A DNA stretch of 48,665 nucleotides from contig JADZEE010000113.1 in the NCBI GenBank assembly GCA_020850735.1, forward strand, positions 1 to 48,665, given 5' to 3'. This DNA is from Gammaproteobacteria bacterium (GTDB lineage Bacteria; Pseudomonadota; Gammaproteobacteria; JADZEE01). Shown here piece by piece: positions 8,541 to 16,315 of this stretch (position 1 is the first letter of the stretch; each line of letters starts with the position of its first letter). The position numbers and the translations under genes are program-made. The notes beneath the pieces are model-generated. The model saw nothing but the letters and a program-made list of their open reading frames with translations. It was not told the DNA's origin and did no database searches.

Positions 8541-8589
8541 AACCGGGGTCAGACTCGGATTTCCAGGAAATCCGAGTCTGACCCCGGTT
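8541..8589. repeat. Perfect 24-bp palindrome of the GGGGTCAGA family
   Basis: Two 24-bp arms (8541-8564 and 8566-8589) are exact reverse complements around one central base. The arms begin AACCGGGGTCAGACTCGGA. The same AACCGGGGTCAGA(C/G)TCG outer sequence brackets the transposase gene at 9996-10715. It sits between the divergent DUF488 and CoA-transferase genes and is not followed by a T-run, so it is a REP-like element rather than a standard terminator. Confidence 0.9.
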
Positions 8590-8685
8590 CTTCCAATTGG
8601 TTGGCGCTCGCGGAGCGCGGTATCGTGCAAGCACGACCGAAACGACATCTACAATTTCCGCTTCAGCTGTCCGAGCCGCCGAACG

Positions 8686-9875
8686 ATGATCCGACCTTTC
8701 GAAGGCATCCGCATCATCGACACCACGCACGTGCTCGCCGGGCCGTTCGCCACCTATCGGCTCGCCGTGCTCGGCGCCGAAGTGATCAAGATCGAGCCAC
8801 CCGGGATGATGGACCAGGTGCGCGAGCAGGGGCCCGACGCCGCGCTCAACGCGGCTGGTATGGGCACCTACTACCAGGCCCAGGGCGCGAACAAACGCTC
8901 GGTGGCGCTCGATTTTGCTCGCGCCGAAGGGCGCGAGGTGCTCGAGCGTCTGGTGCGCGGTGCCGACGTTTTTGTCGAGAACTATCGGCCGGGTGCGCTT
9001 GCCGCGCTCGGGCTCGGCTACGAGGCGCTCGCCGCGATCGAGCCCCGGCTCATCTACTGCTCGATGAGTGCATTCGGCCAGGACGGCCCGCGGCGCGCGC
9101 AGACGGCCTATGATTTCCAGATCCAGGCTACGTCCGGGGTGATGGCGGCCACCGGGACGCCGCAGGTCAATCCGATCAAGGTCGGCGTGCCGGTGATGGA
9201 CTACGCCACCGGAACGATGGGCGCATTCGCGCTCGCGAGTGCGTTGTTTCAGCGCACCCGAACGGGTCTCGGCCAGTACATCGACCTGGCCATGTTCGAC
9301 GTCGCGCTGTTGATGATGAGCGCTGATATCACTCGCTATTCGTGCAGCGGCGATGCCCCGCTGCCGAGCGGCAACGATTATCCGCTGGCCGGCACACGGT
9401 GCTACCAGACCCAGGCGGGGCTGCTGATGGTCGGCGCCATGAACCGGCGCCAGCACGCGCGACTGTTCGAGCTCGTTGGCCGACCCGACATCGCCGCCGT
9501 GAGCGATTATGGTCCGCGATTCGCCGCCGCAGACGAGCACGCAGAGCTGCTCGCCCGCGTGTTCGTGACGCGAACCGCGGCGCAATGGGAGGACGAACTC
9601 CAGGCACACGGCATTCCGGCCGCGCGTGTGCGTAGCCTGCCCGAGGCGCTCGCCGATCCACGGCCGGGTCGCGCGCGGTGACGTACGAACTGCCCGCCGC
9701 CGGTGGTGCGCGCGGCCTTACGGTACCCCTCGCGGCATTCAAACTCACCCACGGCGGCGCACGCGTGGATTCCCCGCCACCGCGGCTCGGTGCGCACACC
9801 GACGCCGTTCTTGCCGAAGCCGGCTACGATGAAGGCGAGATCGCCACCCTGCGCGGCTCCGGCGTGATCGCCTGA
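8686..9875 (+). pseudogene. Class III CoA-transferase (CaiB/BaiF) with a frameshift near the 3' end
   Basis: The protein begins MIRPFEGIRIIDTTHVLAGP, the classic start of family III acyl-CoA transferases. It continues with VLGAEVIKIEPPG, GANKRSVALDFA, DVFVENYRPGALAALGLGYE (with the family's catalytic-type Asp region later in VMDYATGTMGA) and LGQYIDLAMFD. The first frame stops at 9681 after LPEALADPRPGRAR. The expected C-terminal end (YELPAAGGARGLTVPLAAFK to ATLRGSGVIA) is encoded in another frame to 9875. Removing one CG from the GCGCGCG run at about 9670-9677 joins the two into roughly 396 residues, the normal family length. So this is either a recent pseudogene, a sequencing error, or a contingency run. 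The ATG at 8686 is fixed by homology. Confidence 0.8.
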
Positions 9876-9927
9876 AAACCGGGGTCAGACTCGAATTCTC
9901 GCGAAATTCGAGTCTGACCCCGGTTTT
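9875..9927. repeat. GGGGTCAGA palindrome upstream of the transposase
   Basis: Arms of 23 bp (9875-9897, beginning AAAACCGGGGTCAGACTCG, and 9905-9927) are perfect reverse complements around a seven-base loop. The element starts at the last base of the CoA-transferase stop codon and lies about 70 bp upstream of the transposase start. Confidence 0.9.
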
Positions 9928-9995
9928 CTGCTAACGGGTCATGGCGTTAGAATTGAACGCCGATGCCGCTTTCTGCATGGGACAAGGAGGTCCAC

Positions 9996-10715
9996 ATGCC
10001 ACGTCCACCGCGTTTCGTCCTGCCGGGTGTACCTCAGCACATCCTTCAGCGCGGGAACAACCGCCAACCGATCTTTCTGTCGGACGGTGACTTCATTGTT
10101 TATCTCGAGCACCTTCGGATGGCGGCGAACAAGCATGGTTGCCGCGTGCACGCCTACGTGCTCATGAGCAATCATGTCCACCTGCTGGCGACACCCGCGC
10201 GCCCGGACAGCATCGCCAAGACGATGCAGGCGCTGGGACGGCGCTACGTGCAGTATTTCAATCGCCGTTACGCGCGCACGGGGACGATGTGGGAGGGACG
10301 TTACAAAGCCTGTTTGATCGAAACGCAGCGCTATCTGCTGAACTGCTATCGATACATCGAGAACAACCCGGTGCGTGCCGGCATCGTGCGGGCGCCGAAG
10401 CTCTACGAGTATTCGAGTTACGGCTATCATGCGCTCGGCAGGCAGGATCCGGTCCTGGACGCGCATTCGCTTTACACGAACCTGGGTGCCACGCCGGAGG
10501 AACGGCAACGTTGCTACCGCGATTTCGTGGCTGCCGGTTCGATGAGCGAGGTGGAGGAAATTCGCCGGGCGACCAACGGCGGCCGGGTGCTCGGCACAAC
10601 GTCGTTCCGCCGCCATGCGCAGGTGTGGCTCGGGCGGTGTGTCGAACCCGGGAAACCGGGCAGGCCGCCAATCGCTGCCGCGGGCGCCGATTACTCCCTC
10701 GCCGGCCCCGAGTAA
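9996..10715 (+). CDS. REP-associated tyrosine transposase (RAYT, Y1_Tnp)
   Basis: A 239-residue single-domain HUH/Y1 nuclease of the IS200/IS605-like Transposase_17 family. It opens with RPPRFVLPGVPQHILQRGNN. The metal-binding HUH motif is NHVHLLATP at about 56-64. The YIENNPVRAGIV segment at about 120-131 belongs to the helix region with the catalytic tyrosine (candidate in CYRYIENNPVRA). AAGG AGG at 9984-9990 sits five bases before the ATG at 9996 and decides the start over an in-frame ATG at 9963. Palindromic GGGGTCAGA elements lie on both sides, and the downstream one begins within its stop codon. RAYTs are known to be domesticated transposases that process their own REP palindromes, so this looks like a resident REP/RAYT module. 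Confidence 0.93.
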   Translation: MPRPPRFVLPGVPQHILQRGNNRQPIFLSDGDFIVYLEHLRMAANKHGCRVHAYVLMSNHVHLLATPARPDSIAKTMQALGRRYVQYFNRRYARTGTMWEGRYKACLIETQRYLLNCYRYIENNPVRAGIVRAPKLYEYSSYGYHALGRQDPVLDAHSLYTNLGATPEERQRCYRDFVAAGSMSEVEEIRRATNGGRVLGTTSFRRHAQVWLGRCVEPGKPGRPPIAAAGADYSLAGPE

Positions 10716-10788
10716 CCGGGGTCAGAGTCGGCCCCTGAGTCGGGAACGGCGGGACGAGTTCGGGGAAAATGCGAGTCTGACCCCGGTT
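10714..10788. repeat. Inverted GGGGTCAGA arms downstream of the transposase
   Basis: The left arm AACCGGGGTCAGAGTCG (10714-10730) and right arm CGAGTCTGACCCCGGTT (10772-10788) are reverse complements with one mismatch, separated by about 41 bp. The left arm overlaps the transposase stop codon. Confidence 0.88.
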
Positions 10789-10807
10789 TTCGGGGTGGGG
10801 GGCGGAT

Positions 10808-11638
10808 GTGCTCAATGAGGATGACCCGGTAACGCGGCATTACGGCGGCGAGGCCTTGCTCACGACCATTGTCGACGCGCTCGCGAGCTCGGGCCGGGAT
10901 CTGCAGCGTCTGCGGCCGGCGGACCTGGCGCCGGTGGATGCGTTTCACATGCGCGGCCGGGAAGCGACAACCGAGCTGGCGGGGTGCGCGGGATTCGCCC
11001 GCGGCAAGCGCGTGCTGGACGTCGGCTGCGGGATCGGCGGTTCGGTGCGCTACCTCGCCCACGAGCACGGCTGTCGCGCGATCGGCATCGATCTGACACC
11101 CGACTTCGTGACGACGGCGCGCGCGCTCGCCGCACTGGTGGGGCTCGGCGACGCGGTGCGATTTCTCGTTGGCCGGGCGACCGCCCTGCCGTTCGCAGAC
11201 GGCACGTTCGCCAACGTCTGGACCGAACACGTGCAGATGAACGTCGCCGACAAGGCGCGCTTCTACGCCGAGGCTGCGCGTGTGCTCGCGCCGGGCGGCC
11301 GGCTGGTGTTTCACGACGTGTTCGAGGGCCCCGGCGGCGTCCCGCATTACCCCGTGCCGTGGGCCGCGGACGCGTCGATCAGTTTCCTGGCGACACCGCA
11401 ACGGGTGCGCGCGCTGCTCGGCGATCTCGGCTTGCGGGTGCTCGTCTGGGAGGATCGCAGCGAACGTTCGCTCGCCTGGTTCGAAGCCGTCGCCGCGAAG
11501 CACCGGGCCGCCGGCCCTCCCGCGCTCGGTGTGCACCTGCTGATGGGCCCCACGGCGCCGATCCGCTTCGCCAACGTCACGCGCAACCTGCGCGAGGGAC
11601 GGGTGGTGGTGATCCAGGCGGTGCTCGAAAAGCACTGA
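10808..11638 (+). CDS. Class I SAM-dependent methyltransferase
   Basis: A 276-residue cytosolic methyltransferase. Motif I is VLDVGCGIGGSVRYLA at about 69-84 and the acidic strand-2 end is AIGIDLTPDF at about 91-100. The later motifs are LPFADGTFANVWTEHVQMNV and VLAPGGRLVFHDVF. The layout resembles the UbiE / sarcosine-dimethylglycine methyltransferase group. The VDAFHMRGREATTELA segment before motif I is typical of small-molecule N- or C-methyltransferases. The acceptor cannot be deduced. The start is a GTG at 10808, just after the transposase's downstream palindrome; an in-frame alternative is not obvious. RidA follows 77 bp downstream on the same strand and may be co-transcribed. Confidence 0.85.
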   Translation: MLNEDDPVTRHYGGEALLTTIVDALASSGRDLQRLRPADLAPVDAFHMRGREATTELAGCAGFARGKRVLDVGCGIGGSVRYLAHEHGCRAIGIDLTPDFVTTARALAALVGLGDAVRFLVGRATALPFADGTFANVWTEHVQMNVADKARFYAEAARVLAPGGRLVFHDVFEGPGGVPHYPVPWAADASISFLATPQRVRALLGDLGLRVLVWEDRSERSLAWFEAVAAKHRAAGPPALGVHLLMGPTAPIRFANVTRNLREGRVVVIQAVLEKH

Positions 11639-11715
11639 GTGGCGCGCACGCGCGGCTTGCGCCCGCGGCTTCTGTACAATCCGTGTTCCATTTCGCAACA
11701 CCGACGGAGATAGTG

Positions 11716-12111
11716 ATGAAAACCCAGGCAGTCAATCCGTGGAAGTGGCAGGACATGTACGGTTTTTCGCAAGCCATCGACGTCAGCGGCGCGCAACGCG
11801 TGCTGTTCTGCGCCGGGCAGACCGCCACGGACGGTGACGGGCATCCGGTTCACGCGGGTGATTTCCCGGCCCAGCTCGGGCAGGCGCTCGACAATCTGGA
11901 AACCGTGCTCAAGGCGGCCGGGCTCTCGCTCGCGAACGTCGTGCGGCTGACCTACTACACCACGGATATCGCGAAGTTCATGGACGCGGCACCGGCGCTG
12001 GTGGGCCGCCTGGACCAGGCGGGTTGCAAGCCCGCGTCGACGCTGCTCGGCGTGACGGCCCTGTTCCATCCGGACGTGATGATCGAGATCGAGGCGACCG
12101 CGGTCGTGTGA
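11716..12111 (+). CDS. RidA family protein (Rid/YER057c/UK114)
   Basis: A 131-residue protein of the RidA superfamily. The pattern GAQRVLFCAGQTATDGDGHPVH, then FPAQLGQALDNLETVLKAAG and NVVRLTYYTTDIAKF, and finally PASTLLGVTALFHPDVMIEIEATA covers the whole trimeric fold. The canonical imine-deaminating RidA group has an arginine in the C-terminal segment (RxxVxVxxLP). Here the equivalent site reads STLLGVTALF, so this is a Rid family relative and imine deaminase activity is uncertain. Its ATG at 11716 is preceded by GGAG (11705-11708). It follows the methyltransferase in the same direction. Confidence 0.88.
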   Translation: MKTQAVNPWKWQDMYGFSQAIDVSGAQRVLFCAGQTATDGDGHPVHAGDFPAQLGQALDNLETVLKAAGLSLANVVRLTYYTTDIAKFMDAAPALVGRLDQAGCKPASTLLGVTALFHPDVMIEIEATAVV

Positions 12112-12177
12112 GCGTCGGCGCCCGCGGCGCCGGCCGTCACCGTGGCCACCCTCGCAGGCCGCGGCCGTACGCGCGCG

Positions 12178-12651
12178 TCAGGCCGATACTTTCCCGCATT
12201 CGTCGATGCAGGTGGCGCAGGCGTCGGCGCACACGCCGCAGATCGCGTGCATCGCCTCGTGCTGGCGGCATTCGCTTTCGCAGTCGCGGCATACCTCGGC
12301 ACATACCCGCGCGAGCGCCGGCAGGTGGCGTGAATCATAGGCCGCCATGCTGGCGAGGGCGTCGCAGCTTGCCCGCATCTGCATGACCCTGTCGGCGCAG
12401 ACCGCAAGCATGGTGTCACCCATCGTCAGGCTGCCGATGCAATGCGCGAGGCAGTCGTCGCCGGTCCGCACGCAGGCGGCCGCCGCCGCGGCGAGCGCCT
12501 CGTGCGCCGGGCCGTGCACCACGCCCGGGACGCCGTGGTGCGCGCGCGCCGGCCACGTCGCGGTCGCGGCCAGGCCGGCTACGGCACCAAGCAGGGCAAG
12601 GCGACGCGCAGGTGAAGCCGGCGCGTACTGCGCTTCATTCGTGGAGGTCAT
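12178..12651 (-). CDS. Cys-rich four-helix-bundle copper-binding protein (Csp-like)
   Basis: A 157-residue exported protein. The N-terminus carries RRLALLGAVAGLAATATWPARA, a signal peptide with paired arginines that may be Tat-type. The mature part has fourteen or more cysteines arranged with helical spacing (CVRTGDDCLAHC, CADRVMQMRASC, CAEVCRDCESEC, CGVCADACATCIDEC), the hallmark of DUF326 / Csp copper-storage bundles, in which Cys thiolates inside the bundle hold many Cu(I) ions. HH directly after the signal and HEAMH may add ligands. It is divergent from the PQQ dehydrogenase gene, with about 190 bp between. A role in periplasmic copper storage or detoxification is inferred from the family. 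Confidence 0.88.
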   Translation of the reverse strand: MTSTNEAQYAPASPARRLALLGAVAGLAATATWPARAHHGVPGVVHGPAHEALAAAAAACVRTGDDCLAHCIGSLTMGDTMLAVCADRVMQMRASCDALASMAAYDSRHLPALARVCAEVCRDCESECRQHEAMHAICGVCADACATCIDECGKVSA

Positions 12652-12840
12652 CTGCGTGTCTCCCGTCAATGCTACGGATGGGTGGCCAGCATACCCCAAC
12701 GGTGCGCTCGACACTGTCGTCGTCGCCGTGTACCGCGCGCGCCGTTGCCACCGCAGGGGCTCGACTTCCGCTACCATGGGCGGGCCCGCACGGTACGGGC
12801 AGGATACGACGATAATCTCGACAGCGAAGGGGAGTGCGCG

Positions 12841-14922
12841 ATGACGAAGGTCGGGATCTGCGGAACCACGCTCGTATGGCTTCTGGCGGCCGGCGCAAGC
12901 TGCGCCGAAGTCGACACCGCGGCCATCGCCGCGCGCGACCAGGGTGGCAACTGGCTCTCCTACGGCCACGATTACACCGAACAGCGTTACAGTCCGCTCG
13001 ACCAGATCGACCAGGACAGCGTCGGGAAACTGGGTCTGGCCTGGTACCTCGATCTGCCCGGCATGCATTCGCTCAATTCGACCCCGCTGGTGGTCGATGG
13101 CGTCATCTACTTCAGCGGCAGCTGGTCGGTGGTCACCGCGGTCGACGCACGTAGCGGCAAGCTACGCTGGCAGCATGATCCGAAGACACTCGAGCACGTC
13201 GGCGACAACGGCCGCATTTTGTGGGATTTCAATCGCGGCATCGCGTACTGGCAGGGCAAGGTCTACGTCGGCACCGGTGACGGCCGTCTGCTGGCGCTGG
13301 ACGCGCAGACCGGCGAGGAGCTATGGAGCACATTGACGCTGGACCGTTCAACGCCACGCACGATCAACGGCGCGCCCCGGGTGTTCAACGGTCTGGTCCT
13401 CATTGGTCACGGCGGCGCCGACCTCGGTCCGGTGCGCGGCTACGTCACCGCCTACGACGCCGAGACGGGTGAGCAGCGCTGGCGCTTTTACACCGTGCCG
13501 GGCAACCCGGCCGAGGGCTTCGAGAACGAGGCCATGCAGATGGCTGCCAAGACCTGGACCGGCCAGTGGTGGCAATACGGCGGCGGCGGCACCGTCTGGA
13601 ATTCGATGACCTACGATCCGGAGCTCAACCGCATCTATCTCGGTACCGGCAACGGTGCGCCCTGGAACCGCAAGATCCGCAGCCCGGACGGTGGCGACAA
13701 CCTGTTCCTGTGCTCGATCGTCGCCCTCGATGCGGATACCGGCGCGTACCTCTGGCACTACCAGACCTCGCCTGGCGAGACCTGGGATTTCAACTCGGCC
13801 ATGGACATCGTGCTAGCCGACCTCGATATCGACGGGCGTAAGCGCAAGGTCCTGATGCACGCGCCGAAAAACGGGTTTTTCTACGTCATCGATCGCATGG
13901 ACGGCAAGCTGCTGTCGGCCGAGAAATTCGGCAAGGTGACGTGGGCGGAGCGCGTCGATCTCGCCACCGGCCGGCCGGTGGAAGCGGACACCGCGCGCTA
14001 CCTCGACGGCGAGACGCTGATCTGGCCGGGACCATTAGGCGCGCACAACTGGCACCCCATGTCTTACAACCCGATCACCGGGCTGGTCTATCTGCCTTAC
14101 CAGGAGTTGCCGGGTTATTACAACGACAAGGGCATCAACGCGCGCAGCTGGCGCAGCGTGAATTTCGTGCCGAGCCTCGGGGTGAGCGGTTTCGAGCAAG
14201 ACATCCCTGCGCAGAGCGGCTGGAGCGCGCTCATCGGCTGGGATCCCGTCGCCCAGCGGGAGATGTGGAAGGTGAAGACCCCGGGTCTGTGGAACGCCGG
14301 AACTCTCACGACCGCCGGCAAACTGGTGTTCCAGGGACGGACCGACGGGCGCCTGCTCGCCTATGCGGCGGACAGCGGCGAAGCGCTGTGGCGCTACGAT
14401 ACGGGCGTCGGCATCTCCGCGCCGCCGATCACCTACGCCGTCGACGGCCGCCAGTACGTGGCGCTGCTGGCGGGTTGGGGCGGCGCCGCCGCGGCGCTCG
14501 GCGGCTCGATCGCCGATCAGCACGGCTGGCAGTACGGCGTGCATCCGCGCCGCTTGCTCGTGTTCGCGCTCGGCGGCGCCGCGACGCTGCCGCCGGCGCC
14601 GGCGCCGATCCGACCGGCGCCGATCGACGAGCCGCTGCTGGCGCTGGATCCCGAACGGGTGCGTAGCGGCCAGGTCATTTTTTCCGCGCATTGTTCCGTG
14701 TGCCATGGCTCGGGCGGGGCCGGGGGCGGCTACGCACCGGACGTGCGCGCCTCAGCCGTCGCCGCCAATTCCGATACGCTGGCCGAGACAGTGCATGCGG
14801 GGCGGCCGCAGCTCGGCATGCCGGCTTTCCCGGAGCTCGCTCGCGATGATCTCGAAGCGCTGTACCAGTTCATCCGGCAGGCGGCGCGACGGGAGTCGGC
14901 CGCGCGCGCCGGCGGGCGCTGA
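12841..14922 (+). CDS. PQQ-dependent quinohemoprotein alcohol dehydrogenase
   Basis: A 693-residue periplasmic enzyme. It has a signal peptide (residues 1-22) and an eight-bladed quinoprotein propeller at about 30-585, with repeated tryptophan-docking motifs (DAQTGEELW, DAETGEQRW, ALDADTGAYLWHY). The candidate catalytic Asp is D316 in ETWDFNSAMD. The position two residues later is Asn, not the Asp of lanthanide-dependent enzymes, so calcium is more likely. A C-terminal cytochrome c domain carries CSVCH (C618, C621, H622) and a likely axial Met in GMPAFP. It should oxidise alcohols or aldehydes and pass electrons through the heme to the respiratory chain. The vicinal Cys pair expected before NRGIAYW is absent, and GADLGPVRG has Asp where many family members have Glu. 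No pqq genes are nearby. Confidence 0.92.
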   Translation: MTKVGICGTTLVWLLAAGASCAEVDTAAIAARDQGGNWLSYGHDYTEQRYSPLDQIDQDSVGKLGLAWYLDLPGMHSLNSTPLVVDGVIYFSGSWSVVTAVDARSGKLRWQHDPKTLEHVGDNGRILWDFNRGIAYWQGKVYVGTGDGRLLALDAQTGEELWSTLTLDRSTPRTINGAPRVFNGLVLIGHGGADLGPVRGYVTAYDAETGEQRWRFYTVPGNPAEGFENEAMQMAAKTWTGQWWQYGGGGTVWNSMTYDPELNRIYLGTGNGAPWNRKIRSPDGGDNLFLCSIVALDADTGAYLWHYQTSPGETWDFNSAMDIVLADLDIDGRKRKVLMHAPKNGFFYVIDRMDGKLLSAEKFGKVTWAERVDLATGRPVEADTARYLDGETLIWPGPLGAHNWHPMSYNPITGLVYLPYQELPGYYNDKGINARSWRSVNFVPSLGVSGFEQDIPAQSGWSALIGWDPVAQREMWKVKTPGLWNAGTLTTAGKLVFQGRTDGRLLAYAADSGEALWRYDTGVGISAPPITYAVDGRQYVALLAGWGGAAAALGGSIADQHGWQYGVHPRRLLVFALGGAATLPPAPAPIRPAPIDEPLLALDPERVRSGQVIFSAHCSVCHGSGGAGGGYAPDVRASAVAANSDTLAETVHAGRPQLGMPAFPELARDDLEALYQFIRQAARRESAARAGGR

Positions 14923-14923
14923 C

Positions 14924-15112
14924 TCGCCACGGGGCGTCGCTGCGCGGTGCCCCGCGCGATGACGAGGGCGGGGTGCCCCGTCGCGTCCATGCCCGCGCGT
15001 GGTCATTGCGAGCCCGCGGCGCGGGCGTGGCAATCCATGGCCTGGCCGCGGGGCAGGGCGCATGGATCGCCACGGGGTGGCGCTGCGCGGTGCTCCTCGC
15101 GATGAGGTCGAT
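14924..15112. repeat. TTGCGAG-type elements, one partial and one complete
   Basis: A partial right arm (about 14924-14975, CGCCACGGGGCGTCGCTGCG...GATGACG) is followed by a complete element at 15001-15112. That element has left arm GTCATTGCGAGCCC...GTGGCAATCCATGG and right arm CATGGATCGCCACGG...CTCGCGATGAGG. It shares both arms with the elements at 5-109 and 251-352. The 384-bp space between the dehydrogenase and the next gene otherwise shows no gene. Confidence 0.75.
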
Positions 15113-15306
15113 AAACACGCTCCGCTCGTGCTGACTTTGGAGCCGAGCCGGCGTTGTGTCGCCGTGCGCGCTTGCGCCCCGGTTGTCGCGATGAGGTAAT
15201 GGGTCGCGCTCGTGCCGCGTCGAGGCGACGGGCCGCGGCCGTGACCGTTGCGGTGAACGTGAAGCGGGCACGTGATCCCCAGGTTTCAGCAAAGGAGAGG
15301 AAAGGC

Positions 15307-16179
15307 ATGCAGATCGGAAAATTCGGGGTCTGGTTTTTCACCGACACGCTCGAGCGGAACGCGCTCGTCGAGCTCGCGCAGCGCACCGAGTCACTGGGCT
15401 ATTCGGCGCTGTGGTACCCGGAGGCGTTTCGCTACGAAACGTTTGCGCTCGGCGGATTCCTGCTCCAGCACACGTCCACCCTGGTGGTTGCGAGCGGCAT
15501 CGCCAACATCTACGCCCGCGACGCGATGGCCGCCGTCATGGGGCACGACAGCCTCAATTCGCTGTACGGTGGTCGCTATCTGATGGGTCTGGGCGTTTCG
15601 CACGCACCAGTGGTCGCCGACTTGCGCGGCGGCGACTACAAGCAGCCGCTCGCCACCATGCACACCTATCTGGATCGCATGGATCGCTCCTGGGAGGCTC
15701 TCAACTCGCAGATGCCGCGCCAGTTCGTACTCGCGGCACTCGGCCCGAAGATGACCGCGCTCGCACGCGACCACGCGCTCGGTGCGCACCCCTACAACGT
15801 GACCCCGGCGCAGGCCCGCGCCGCGCGAGCCATTCTCGGCCCGGACGCGCTGCTGTGCTGCGAGCAGAAGGTCTGCCTGAGTAGCGATGCGGACGCGGCG
15901 CGCGCCGCGGCACGCAAGGTATTGGCGCTGTACCTGCCGCTGCCGAACTATTACAGGAACTGGTTCCGGCTCGGCTTCGACGAGAGTGATCTCGAGGCGG
16001 GCGGCAGTGACCGGCTGGTGGACGCGCTGGTGTTATGGGGCAGTGCGGATGAGATCCGCGCCAAGCTCGGCGCCTACCACGCCGAGGGCGCCACTCACGT
16101 GTGCATCCAGCCCATCCGTGCCGACGGTGAGCCCGGTGTCGACTGGGCCGCACTCGAAGCGCTCGCGCCCGGCGCCTGA
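15307..16179 (+). CDS. LLM-class (F420-dependent type) luciferase-like oxidoreductase, second copy
   Basis: A 290-residue luciferase-like TIM-barrel protein, only distantly similar to the one at 5439-6245. Visible family motifs are MQIGKFGVWFF, AQRTESLGYSALWYPEA, VASGIANIYARDAMA, NSLYGGRYLMGLGVSHAP and the late FVLAALGPKMTALARDHA, the last fitting the phosphate-binding loop of F420/FMN. The pattern matches the TIGR03620-like group assigned as F420-dependent by family annotation. The substrate is unknown. AAAGGAGAGG shortly upstream supports the ATG at 15307. It appears to be monocistronic, convergent with the FecR-domain gene. Confidence 0.85.
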   Translation: MQIGKFGVWFFTDTLERNALVELAQRTESLGYSALWYPEAFRYETFALGGFLLQHTSTLVVASGIANIYARDAMAAVMGHDSLNSLYGGRYLMGLGVSHAPVVADLRGGDYKQPLATMHTYLDRMDRSWEALNSQMPRQFVLAALGPKMTALARDHALGAHPYNVTPAQARAARAILGPDALLCCEQKVCLSSDADAARAAARKVLALYLPLPNYYRNWFRLGFDESDLEAGGSDRLVDALVLWGSADEIRAKLGAYHAEGATHVCIQPIRADGEPGVDWAALEALAPGA

Positions 16180-16315
16180 GCCGGGTTCGTTCAGGAACGA
16201 TTCAGCTGCGCGCTGCCATAGTGGCCGCGCAGTTCATGCTACTCCCCTCACCCGCCCCGTCCGGCCTCCAAAACCGCGCCGGGGCGATTTGATTCGCCCC
16301 GTACCCCCCCGTGCC

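Noticed and set aside
6255..8648. A 797-codon frame antisense to the LLM oxidoreductase end and overlapping the phosphate permease
   Set aside because: It is the alternative minus-strand frame of the permease with His/Arg-rich translation typical of GC-rich shadows.
11657..11680. TTGCGC and TACAAT upstream of RidA as a sigma-70 promoter
   Set aside because: The spacing is only 12 bases, too short for a normal promoter; only a possible -10 remains.
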